Origin: Pelagomonas calceolata
Lineage: Eukaryota > Sar > Pelagophyceae > Pelagomonadales > Pelagomonadaceae
NCBI GenBank assembly: GCA_918797485.1
Contig: CAKKNE010000006.1
Span: 1,922,001 to 1,986,000 of the forward strand
DNA length: 64,000 nt
Direction of reading: 5' to 3'
In this document: positions 10,201 through 18,181 of the stretch, one piece after another
Position numbering within the stretch: position 1 is the stretch's first letter
How the letters are laid out: each line of letters starts with the position of its first letter
The notes under the pieces: model-generated
Databases searched by the model: none
The model's input: only the letters and a program-made list of their open reading frames with translations
What the model was told of the DNA's origin: nothing
Position numbers and translations under genes: made by a program

Positions 10201-12177
10201 ATGGCGGCCGGGCCGAAGCAGGCCGCCATCCACGTGGGCGACCGCGTCGCGGTCCGACTCGACGCCAAGTCCACGGAGGAGTCCCGGGGTGAGGTGCGGT
10301 ACGTCGGGCCCAGCGGTGCACAGCGCGCGGTTGTGGGCATACGCCTGGACGAGCGCAAGCGGGGCCTCGGGGATGGCAAGCGGAGCAGCGGCGAGCGGCA
10401 CTTCCGCTGCGAGCCGGGCCACGCCATCTTCGCGAGCCCCTCGCAGTGCCGGCTCGTCGCGCGCGCGCCGCGGCGGGACCGCCGCGCCGCGGGCAAGGAG
10501 AACGAGGCGGCCCCGGCGCCCGCGGCGGCGGCGGCGCCCCCACCGGCGCCGCCCTTCGACCTCGAGGCCGAGTTAGAGGCCGTTGTGGGCCTGGCGGGCG
10601 CCAAGGATGCGCTACGGAGCCTGCGGAACCGGCTCGTCGTCGGCAAGAAGCGCGCGGCGCTCGGCGTCGTCGACGCGCCGCCGCGCCTCTACCTGCTGGT
10701 GGGGGCGCCGGGGGCCGCCTTCGGCGCCGTGGCCCGGGCGCTGGCCGGCCTGCTCGGCGACCTGGGCGTCGTCGGCGCGTCAAAGGTGGCGCGGGAGGAG
10801 GCCACGAGGTGGAGGTGCGGCGGCCGCGGCGACCGCGACCGCGCGGCGGCCGCGGCCCGGGCGGCCGCCGACGCCCTCGACGCGGCGGGGGGCGGCGTCC
10901 TCCTGGTTGGGGGCGCGGGCGACCTCTGCGACGGCGACGGCCAGGCGGCGGCGCTGGACGCTCTCTGCGAGGGGTGGCGCTCGGAGCGGACGGTCCTCGC
11001 GGTCGCGGTGGACGAGCCGCGGCGCGCGGCGCTCCTCCGCGCGGCGCCGCGGCTGGCGGCGGCGCGGCCCGTGGCGCTGGAGCTGGCCGACTACTCCGAG
11101 GCGGAGCTGGCCGAGCTCGTGCGGCGCGACGCGCGGGCGCGGGGCTTCGCCGTGGACCCGGCCGGGGACGGGCCGGACTGGCTCGTGCGGAGCCTGGCGC
11201 CGCGCCGCGCGGGCGCCGGCGAGGGCGAGGGGGGCGTGATCCTGGCGCGGGCGTGCGTGGACGGCGCGCTCCGGAGGCAGACGGACCGCGTGTACGCGAG
11301 CGGCACGGCGTCGTCCGAGAGCCTGCTGCGGCTCCGGCGCGCCGACTTCGAGGACGACGGCGCGCGGGCCGACGCGGGCGCCGCCGCGCTGGCGGCGCTC
11401 GACGGCGTCGTGGGCCTCGCGGGCGTGAAGGAGCACGTCCGGGCCCTGACGGCGCAGGTGCGGCTGGACCGGGAGCGGCGGCGGCACGGCATGCCCGTGG
11501 AGCGGGGCGCGAGCCTGCACTGCGTCTTCCGGGGGCCGCCCGGCACGGGCAAGACGACGGTCGCGCGGCTGCTGGCGCGGGCGCTCGGCGCGCTCGGCGC
11601 CGTGCGGGCGGGCGACCGGGTCGTCGAGTGCGACCGGGGCGCGCTCGTCGCGCCGTACATGGGGCAGACGGCGCTCAAGGTCCGGGAGGCCTTCGACCGC
11701 GCGAGCGGCGGCGTGCTGTTCGTGGACGAGGCCCACGCGCTCGTGGAGAGCGACAAGGACGCGTTCGGGCGCGAGGCCCTCGACACGCTCGTGAAGCTCC
11801 TCGAGGACCGGCGGGGCGACGTCGTCGTCGTCCTCGCGGGGTACTCCGCGGAGATGGCCGCCCTGTTCCGGCGGAACCCCGGCCTGGCGTCGCGCTTCCC
11901 GCACGTCTTCGACTTCGAGGCCTACACGGCGGCGGAGCTGGGGGCCATCGCGCGCGGGCTGCTCGCCGCGCGGGACCTCGAGCTCGCGCCCGGCGCCGGC
12001 GCGGCGCTCGACGAGGCGCTCGCGGCCGCGGGCGGCGGCAACGGCCGCGCCGCGCGGAACATCGTCGAGGCGGCCGCGCGCCGCATGGCGCGGCGCCTCG
12101 ACGGCCGGCTCCGGGACCGCCGGACGGTCCCGCCGGACGAGCTGCGCCGCCTCCTCGCCGCCGACTTCCACCCCTAG
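10201..12177 (+). CDS. CAP-Gly domain fused to tandem CbbX/CfxQ-type AAA+ modules
   Basis: 658 residues. Residues about 10-80 (VGDRVAVRLDAK ... GERHFRCEPGHAIFA) look like a CAP-Gly domain, the microtubule/EB-binding fold of tubulin cofactors. A first AAA-like module starts near residue 125 (VVGLAGAKDALRSL), but its P-loop position reads GAPGAAFGA with no lysine, so it should not hydrolyse ATP. The second module (from about residue 400) is complete: Walker A GPPGTGKTT near 445, Walker B LFVDEAHAL near 505, and a sensor/arginine-finger region with FRRNPGLASRF. This second module is typical of CbbX/SpoVK-type ATPases. A cryptic first and active second module is a known layout of tandem CfxQ proteins; the CAP-Gly fusion is unusual. 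No targeting peptide is seen, so a cytoskeletal rather than Rubisco-activase role is inferred. Confidence 0.8.
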   Translation: MAAGPKQAAIHVGDRVAVRLDAKSTEESRGEVRYVGPSGAQRAVVGIRLDERKRGLGDGKRSSGERHFRCEPGHAIFASPSQCRLVARAPRRDRRAAGKENEAAPAPAAAAAPPPAPPFDLEAELEAVVGLAGAKDALRSLRNRLVVGKKRAALGVVDAPPRLYLLVGAPGAAFGAVARALAGLLGDLGVVGASKVAREEATRWRCGGRGDRDRAAAAARAAADALDAAGGGVLLVGGAGDLCDGDGQAAALDALCEGWRSERTVLAVAVDEPRRAALLRAAPRLAAARPVALELADYSEAELAELVRRDARARGFAVDPAGDGPDWLVRSLAPRRAGAGEGEGGVILARACVDGALRRQTDRVYASGTASSESLLRLRRADFEDDGARADAGAAALAALDGVVGLAGVKEHVRALTAQVRLDRERRRHGMPVERGASLHCVFRGPPGTGKTTVARLLARALGALGAVRAGDRVVECDRGALVAPYMGQTALKVREAFDRASGGVLFVDEAHALVESDKDAFGREALDTLVKLLEDRRGDVVVVLAGYSAEMAALFRRNPGLASRFPHVFDFEAYTAAELGAIARGLLAARDLELAPGAGAALDEALAAAGGGNGRAARNIVEAAARRMARRLDGRLRDRRTVPPDELRRLLAADFHP

Positions 12178-12226
12178 GCGGACCGGACCGCAACCAACCC
12201 CGGGGACAACGATTAATCTATCGCGA

Positions 12227-13282
12227 TTACTTCACCGCCACGGCGTCCGCGGCGGCGAGCGCCGCGTCGATGTCGGCGTGGAACTCGGCCTCGAGGGGCG
12301 CCAGGGGGGGCCGGATGCCGGTGGCGAGGCCCCGGGCGCCTGCGTGGAAATCAACCGGCGTGTCGGGCGCACCGTCGAGCGGCGAGGACCCGACATGGCC
12401 ACGCCATCGAGCAGATATCAGGACGAACGCGCCGTGCACTTGATTTCCTCGCGGCCGCGCGCGGTGCAGCGCGTACTTCACCGGGATGGGGTTCGCCTGG
12501 CAGAACAGCTTCTCGTGGAGCGGCCGCAGCGAGTCGTCGATGGCCCGCGCGGCGGCGCCCGCCGGCGCCCGCAGCATGCGCGCCATGGCGGCCGGCGCGA
12601 CGTTCGCCGTGACCGAGATGACGCCGTCGCCGCCGAGCTCGACGAACTCGCGGCCCATGGCGTCCTCGCCCGAGTAGAGCAGGAGGTCGCCGCCGCAGGC
12701 GTCCCGCAGCGCCGCGACGCGTCCGTTGTCGCCCGTGGCCTCCTTGATCCCCCTGACGTTCGGGTGCGCTGCCAATCGCGCGACGGTCTCGGGCAGCAGG
12801 TCGACGCCCGTGCGTCCCGGCACGTTGTAGAGGACCATGGGCAGGTCGACGGCCTCGGCGACCGCGAGGAAGTGCGCCTCGAGCGCGCGCTGCGGCGGCT
12901 TGACGTAGTACGGCGTCACGACGAGCGTGCCGTCCGCCCCCAATGCTTTCGCCCGCCGGCCCATGGCCACGACGGCGCGCGTGTCGATGGCGCCCGTGCC
13001 GGCCACGACGGGCACGCGGCCGCGGCACGCGTCGACGCACGTCTCGAGCACGCGGTCGCGCTCGGCGGCGTCCAGCGTCGAGGCCTCGCCCGTCGTGCCG
13101 AGCGCCACGACGCCGTCCGTGCCGCTCGCGACGTGCCACTCGAGGAGGTTGCGCAAGGCGCCGTAGTCCACGGCGTTGGCCGCGTCCATGGGCGTCACGA
13201 GCGCGACGTAGCTCCCGCGGCCGAGCTGGACGGCGGCGGCCACGACGCCGGGCCAGAGCATGATGAGGCGACCGCCACGCAT
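12227..13282 (-). CDS. dapA: Dihydrodipicolinate synthase-family enzyme (DapA-like), interrupted by an introner
   Basis: Two exons, 12463-13282 and 12227-12339, give a 310-residue protein. Family signatures are present in order: the phosphate/pyruvate motif GTTGEAST, the VAGTGAIDT loop, TPYYVKPPQ, YNVPGRTGVD and the Schiff-base lysine in GIKEATGD. The C-terminal NPIPVKYALHRARG|LATGIRPPLAPL is restored only when the 123-nt intron is removed (GC donor, CAG acceptor, phase 1). DapA condenses pyruvate with aspartate semialdehyde in lysine synthesis; related lyases use other aldehydes, so the substrate is not certain. The start was set at MRGGRLIMLWPGVV; the frame is open further upstream. No clear plastid peptide is seen. 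Confidence 0.85.
   Translation of the reverse strand: MRGGRLIMLWPGVVAAAVQLGRGSYVALVTPMDAANAVDYGALRNLLEWHVASGTDGVVALGTTGEASTLDAAERDRVLETCVDACRGRVPVVAGTGAIDTRAVVAMGRRAKALGADGTLVVTPYYVKPPQRALEAHFLAVAEAVDLPMVLYNVPGRTGVDLLPETVARLAAHPNVRGIKEATGDNGRVAALRDACGGDLLLYSGEDAMGREFVELGGDGVISVTANVAPAAMARMLRAPAGAAARAIDDSLRPLHEKLFCQANPIPVKYALHRARPRGNQVHGAFVLISARWRGHVGSSPLDGAPDTPVDFHAGARGLATGIRPPLAPLEAEFHADIDAALAAADAVAVK
12340..12454 (-). mobile_element. Introner element 1 (115 bp), spliced as an intron
   Basis: Ends are CTGCGTGGAAATCAA and TTGATTTCCTCGCGG (plus-strand view), matching the introner TIR CTGTGTGGAAATCAA. Flanks are near-identical 8-mers: GCGCCCGG (12332-12339) and GCGCGCGG (12455-12462), read on the gene strand. 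The intron is the upstream target copy plus the element (12340-12462, 123 nt). The donor GC comes from the target duplication and the acceptor CAG from the element end. The internal CCACGCCATCGA core is kept on one arm only, so this is a deletion derivative. Its orientation is sense to the gene. Confidence 0.88.
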
Positions 13283-14207
13283 AGCAATTTGCTCTAAAAC
13301 ACTCTCGTAGTTGGGCCCTGCTACTGCGGTACCGCGTTCTATGGGTAAAGCGCGCGGGCCGCGCGGCGAGCGTAGACTAGTGACAGAGACGCTAGCAAAG
13401 AGACAAAGGTACCAGCCGCTAGAGGGCGTACGGGCACCCAAGCGGCCGTCGGCAGCTTTCCTTTTGCGCGCAGGCGCAAAATTGACCGAGAACGACGGAA
13501 AACGTTAGCAATTTTAGACGATGCGACGCCGACGCGAGAGCTCCCTTTCAGAGCTCCATCCTCCCGCTTTAGAGCCCCGAGACGGGTAAAAAAAAAAAAC
13601 TTAAAAAAAGTACTATATCGCGGCGACGGTGTGCATATGGCCTTGACGCAGCCGTTGAGCGTCGTCGAGCCGCGAGGGAGCCTCTCATACCCTACCGACC
13701 AGCGTCCGCCTTTGGTTCCAGCGAAAACCGCCGGGAAATGAGCCATAGTGCCCCCGTTCGCGACCGTGTTCGGGAACGAATGGATGAAAATCTACGCGGT
13801 GGATTTGTAACTTTCTCATAGCAAAGTTCACGCAAATGCGGTCCTGAGCCCCTGTGTCGCGCTCAGTTACAAATCCAACGAGAGGGGGCCGCGGGGCGTC
13901 GATCGTCGAATGGAACCGCCGACCGTGGCTGCCCTTCCCGAGCACCGTTGCTGCTGAAACTTGGCATGCGAGGCCGTCATGGGGGCATGCCTCTGCCCCC
14001 GGGGCGGTGCTGGTGGCGGTGCACCCGCTGGGTCGCACTGGCATCCGCCTCTAAAACACCAAAAGGAGACATACATCTGCGGGGTAAAAGTAGCCTGGTT
14101 CCTCCGGTGCTTCTGCTCCCTCCCGTGTATAGCATATGCCCCATGGTCTATGGCTGTAAGACAAAGCTCAAGATAAATCACTGGCGATCTCCTTTCGAAA
14201 GATAAGT
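13283..14207. other. Intergenic, no gene seen
   Basis: Includes an A-run at 13591-13600 and an 18-base match, TAAAACACTCTCGTAGTT (13295-13312), to the left arm region near 1496-1513. Open frames here are antisense or low-complexity. It probably contains the promoters of the DapA-like gene (minus) and the small plus gene at 14208. Confidence 0.4.
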
Positions 14208-14828
14208 ATGGCAGACCTGCTGGCGCCGCCGGCGCCGCCGCCGCTAGCTCCCGACGAGCGCCGGAAATTGTTGAGCGCGGCGCGGCGCCATCGAGCGGCC
14301 TGGCTCGACGACCTGTGCGTCGGCCTGGCCGCGACGCGGCGAAGCAGGGAGTGCTCGCTCGTCGACGCCATTTGCGCCGACGCGATCCCGTCGGCGGGCG
14401 CGGTGGTACGGGCGCTCTGCAAGGCCGCCGGCGACGACGGGGCGGTCCTGCCGCCGGGAGCCTTCGTGGCGGACGCGCTGGACCTCGCGCGGGCGCAGCC
14501 GGACGCGACGCGGGAGGGGGCCGCGGCGCTCGCCGAGGCGTTGAAGCACCCGCGGCACGCGGAAGCCGCGCGCGCTCTCGAACGAGGTGGGCGCGGGCTT
14601 GGCGACGTCGCCGAGCTCGCCGCGCGGCTGGCGAACGAGGTGGGCGCGGACGTGGAGGCCGCCGAGGCGCTCGTGCGGAGGGCGCGGGCGCTCTACGGCG
14701 ACGCGGCGGCGGCCGCGACGACGACGGTCGCGGCGGCGCCGGCGCCGCGGGCCGCACAGCAGCGAAATCGGGTGACGGCGCGCGCCGTCCGCGCGCGGCG
14801 TACTGGCACGAGCTCCTCTCCTTCATGA
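14208..14828 (+). CDS. Hypothetical alanine-rich helical protein
   Basis: 206 codons starting MADLLAPPAPPPLAPDERRK. The composition (Ala, Arg, Asp, Glu; GC at third positions) is like that of the recognised genes on the same side of the boundary, and the frame is predicted mostly helical (residues 15-165), with a basic low-complexity tail. No domain recognised. A longer antisense frame over the same bases is arginine/proline-rich and looks like a shadow. Confidence 0.45.
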   Translation: MADLLAPPAPPPLAPDERRKLLSAARRHRAAWLDDLCVGLAATRRSRECSLVDAICADAIPSAGAVVRALCKAAGDDGAVLPPGAFVADALDLARAQPDATREGAAALAEALKHPRHAEAARALERGGRGLGDVAELAARLANEVGADVEAAEALVRRARALYGDAAAAATTTVAAAPAPRAAQQRNRVTARAVRARRTGTSSSPS

Positions 14829-14898
14829 AGTGCCCATGTTTAGACCCGTGTTTGTAATCATAATTATTTGCTCTATCGTTTCTTGACGTCTCTTTTTA

Positions 14899-14990
14899 AG
14901 CGCCGGCTGGGTATCCTAGCCGCGCAGGGAGAAGGCCTCTAGAGGCTTGGTGTATGTCCTTTTCCTTTAGGATATTCCTTCCTTCCTTAA
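14899..14990 (+). mobile_element. LINE 3'-end stub, diverged
   Basis: AAGCGCCGGCTGGGTATCCT ... GCAGGGAGAAGGC followed by TTCCTTAATTATTTGA parallels the conserved 3' end of the LINE copies at 15003, 21555 and 26553 (AAGCTCCGGTTGGGCATCCT ... CAGGGAGAAGGC ... CTTCCTTAATTTA). Only the last few codons and the 3' UTR remain. It is more diverged than the adjacent copy. Confidence 0.6.
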
Positions 14991-15002
14991 TTATTTGAAT
15001 GC

Positions 15003-15304
15003 TCGGCTTTTACGAAAGAACGTGACACGTTCCTTGAACGATTATACGAGTTGCACCCTATCGCGCGTGGTTTGAGCCCCGAAGGTCACTGCGACTTCTT
15101 CAAGTTAATGCGTGACGATTTACCTCACGAGACTGAGAATACTGTGTATAGATACCTTTCTGCTATTTCGAAGCTCCGGTTGGGCATCCTGACCGAGCAG
15201 GGAGAAGGCTCTTAGGAGCTTGTTCCTTTTTTTAGGTCTTCCTTAATTTATTTATTTATTTATTTATTTATTTGCTTTGCTTAGAGCTAGGCCGCCTAGC
15301 TACC

Positions 15305-15355
<51 letters not shown>

Positions 15356-15357
15356 TG
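15003..15357 (+). mobile_element. 5'-truncated LINE (non-LTR retrotransposon) with (TTTA)n tail
   Basis: The frame from about 15014 reads KERDTFLERLYELHPIARGL, then YRYLSAISKLRLGILTEQGE, ending in TAG near 15213. This matches the end of the minus-strand copy at 21617-21955 (YRYLIAISKLRLGILTEQGE). A short 3' UTR (GGAGCTTGTTCCTTTTTTTAGGTCTTCCTTAA) leads into an ATTT microsatellite (15246-15273), a CTTTGCTTAGAGCTAGGCCG block and a second ATTT array (15304-15357). Truncation at the 5' side with a simple-repeat tail is typical of LINE target-primed integration. Confidence 0.75.
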
Positions 15358-15883
15358 TATTCATAATTAATTCCTCCTCCGAGTCGAATCTAAAGGCGTC
15401 CCGCCGACTTCGCGCACACCGAGAGGGGGCCGCCGCCAAGGGGCCGGACCCCGATTGCATCGGGGGCTGTGGCGCCTCCCCGTCCATAGCCCGAACGGGG
15501 AATCTTACTGCGAATGACCCCAGTGGTTGCCCCACATTCTGGCAGAGGGTGGGGCCCTGAACAAGCGAGGGGCCGGAAGCCGCACCAGGCGACGTTTGGG
15601 CAAACAAACCTACACTAAGAGCCGCCGTAGCTTGCGAATCCTACCGGCCAGGGGCACCAAAGGCGGTCGATCTACGCTATCGACGTAGAAACCCGCGAGC
15701 TCTGGAGGCTCGGGGCTCAATCGCCAGTGATTTATCTTTAGCCTTATTTTACTCTGCAGCCAAATGTGCTCGTCAGGTAAGCCCAAACAGCGACGTCGAT
15801 CACCAGATTTCGGGCACCCCTCACCCCGCGAGAGGGGGGCGCCCTCGGGGCGAACTAGGTACTCGTACTACTAGTAGGATGCC
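15358..15883. other. Intergenic, no gene seen
   Basis: Moderately GC-rich sequence downstream of RPS23 (which reads on the minus strand). The 84-codon frame at 15353-15607 has no recognised domain. Nothing else is supported. Confidence 0.35.
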
Positions 15884-16318
15884 TTAGGACCGCGGCTTCT
15901 CCTTCTTCTCCTTGTAGAGCGCGAGCAGCGACACGCCGGCGACCTTGGCGATCTTGAAGCGCACGCCGGGGATGTCGCCGACGGCGTGGCCGCGGCGGCC
16001 GAAGCCCGCGACGAGGACCTCGTCGTTCTCGTCGACGTAGTTGAGGCAGCCGTCGCGCGGCACGAAGGCGGCGATCTTCTTGCCGTTCTTGATGAGCTGC
16101 ACGCGGACGCACTTGCGGATGGCCGAGTTGGGCTGCTTGGCCTCGATGCCGATCTTCTCGAGCACGATGCCCTTGGCGTGCGACGCGCCGCCGAAGGGCT
16201 TGGCGTACTGCGAGATGTTGTGCGCCTTGGCGTACTCCTTGTTCGCCCACTTCTGGAGCCGCCGGTGGTTCTTGAGCTTGCGCCCGGCGCGCAGGCCGTT
16301 CGGCTTGCCCTTGCCCAT
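15884..16318 (-). CDS. RPS23: 40S ribosomal protein S23 (uS12)
   Basis: 144 residues from [20 protein letters not shown] to KKEKPRS, full length for eukaryotic S23 (about 143). The nearly invariant blocks [55 protein letters not shown] and [16 protein letters not shown] are all present. The protein lines the decoding centre and controls accuracy; the loop with PNSAIRK is the conserved decoding loop. The start is chosen at MGKG because the family begins there; the frame is open upstream by composition only. Single exon. Confidence 0.97.
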   Translation of the reverse strand: MGKGKPNGLRAGRKLKNHRRLQKWANKEYAKAHNISQYAKPFGGASHAKGIVLEKIGIEAKQPNSAIRKCVRVQLIKNGKKIAAFVPRDGCLNYVDENDEVLVAGFGRRGHAVGDIPGVRFKIAKVAGVSLLALYKEKKEKPRS

Positions 16319-18181
16319 GGTCCGCGCGGCGCCTGCGTTGTGATTTGAACGAGTGAGCGTCGCGGCCTCGACGGCGGCCCCCCTTGTGGCTGATGCAGCG
16401 CGCACGCGCCGCCCGACGCCCGCGCTCGACCCTGTGGCCTCTCGCGCACGGCCGAGCGAGCCGGAGCCGGAGCTCGACCGTGCCACTGCCGGCGACGACG
16501 GTCTCAAGCGCGAGCGAGCTCGCGCCGCCGGCGCCGGCTTTGAGCGGGCACGCGCCGCCGCCACTTTGGGGAGGCGCAATGAGCACGCACAAACCGTAGC
16601 GCAACCGCGGCGCAAGCCTCTCTCGCGGGCGTCCTCGGGAAGTCACAGCTCGTCCCGACGCGGCGCTCGCGCTGTCAGCGGAAAGCTTAGGCTGTCGCCT
16701 AAAGCTTTAGGCGCTCGCTACAAGCTCGTACAAGCGACTACTAGTAATACTAGTAGCAAGCTCGACAGGCAGCCGTTTTTGGGCAGCACGTCTCGACGCG
16801 CTACGCGCGGAAGAGGGATTCAGACGACGCGCAGCAGTGCGGACAGCAGCGATGACGTTGTGAAAAACGAGTCCGGGGGTCCGAGCGCACAGCCCTCAAT
16901 TTACCTTGGTACCGGCTGGAGCTGCCGGCGCGGCGCCGACGGGACGGATTTAGCAGGTAGGATAGCAGGTTAGCAGGTAGAGACGGAGACGAATTGGATG
17001 TATGCGGGCGTGCGACTACGCACGGGCTCGAGCACGCGGACGTGAACGTCCTCACCGGTATCGGGCGGCGGCCTCTGAAAGCTCTCTGAGACTAGCGGTC
17101 GCGTCGGAGCTACGCCGCCGAAGCCGACGTTCGGGAAGAAATCAAGAAAAAAAAGTAATGCTACCACATTATCAATATTCATATAATGTGCCGGGTTCCA
17201 GGTCCGGAATACAAATCTGCAGAGTGATATTTTTACTTGTAATAATTCTTACCCGACGGCCGTGCCTACGCCTGACGCTGCGGTCTACATGCACGGTGTT
17301 CGACCTAGTAGAGCGGCCGGCGTCGGCTGCTGCGCGCGTTTGTTGTTTTACCTGCGGGTTTTGATATAAGTATCAAAATATTTCATTCGGGCGGCGGGGG
17401 CGGTCCCGAGCGGGGCGTCGCGTCGGCGGCGCCACCGAGAGCCAGACAGAAGAAGGACCCGACGCGACGAACGGGGCCGTCGGCCGTCGTGGGCTCGGGC
17501 GTGGGGTGCCCGCCTCGCGCGCCGGCCGTGCCGCGTCGGCGGGCGTGCCGGCGGCGTCATCCTCGCCGCGCCGCGCGCCCGGGCGGCGCCGCGCGCGCGG
17601 GACGCGCACTCCGCCGCGGCGCGACTGCGAAGTTTAGGGCAAGAACGAAGCAGCGGTGTGTGTAGGACGTCATGGTGATTTCGACGCGGTGTGGCGCGCG
17701 AGTGGGTGACGTTATACGGCCCCGTTAGAGCGCCTTTTAGGCGCTGGTGCTGGCGTTGGTGTCAGGGCTTGAGTGCAGGCGCGGCGAGGGTGCCGAGCCG
17801 ATGCGCTGGGCGGCGAGGTGCCGTCGGGTGCTGCCGCGGCGTGCTGCGTCCTCCGCGGCGCGGGGGCTGCGATCACGCTGTTATACGGCGTCTCAGTGGC
17901 ATTCACGATGAGCAAAAAGGCCAGACTTGCCTTACTGAAATTCTCTCAGGAGGCCTCCGCGGACCAAGACCCATCCGTGCCGGGGCCTAGCAGGACGCCT
18001 CTTTGGCCGTGCGTCCGAAAGTACGAGCCTGTACGTCGTCCGCGAGGCATAGAGGTTCTAGCTTCTAGCGGCGCCGAGACACCCCGGCCGCGAGCGCGCG
18101 GCACCTGAAGAGTCCCGCCGACCGGAGGCGGCACCTGGAGGACGCCGTCCCGCCGAACGCGAGGAGGCGAAAAACACGCAC
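16319..18181. other. Intergenic between divergent RPS23 and the HAT gene
   Basis: About 1.9 kb. It contains TACTAG repeats near 16738-16756, AGCTTTAGGCG-type repeats near 16683-16715 and a GATAGCAGGTTAGCAGGTAG duplication near 16961-16980. Several plus frames are arginine/serine-rich without recognisable domains. Promoters of both flanking genes must lie here, but no clear TATA box was identified. Confidence 0.4.

Noticed and set aside
13867-14826. 319-codon minus frame
   Set aside because: Arg/Pro low-complexity shadow of the small plus-strand gene at 14208-14828.
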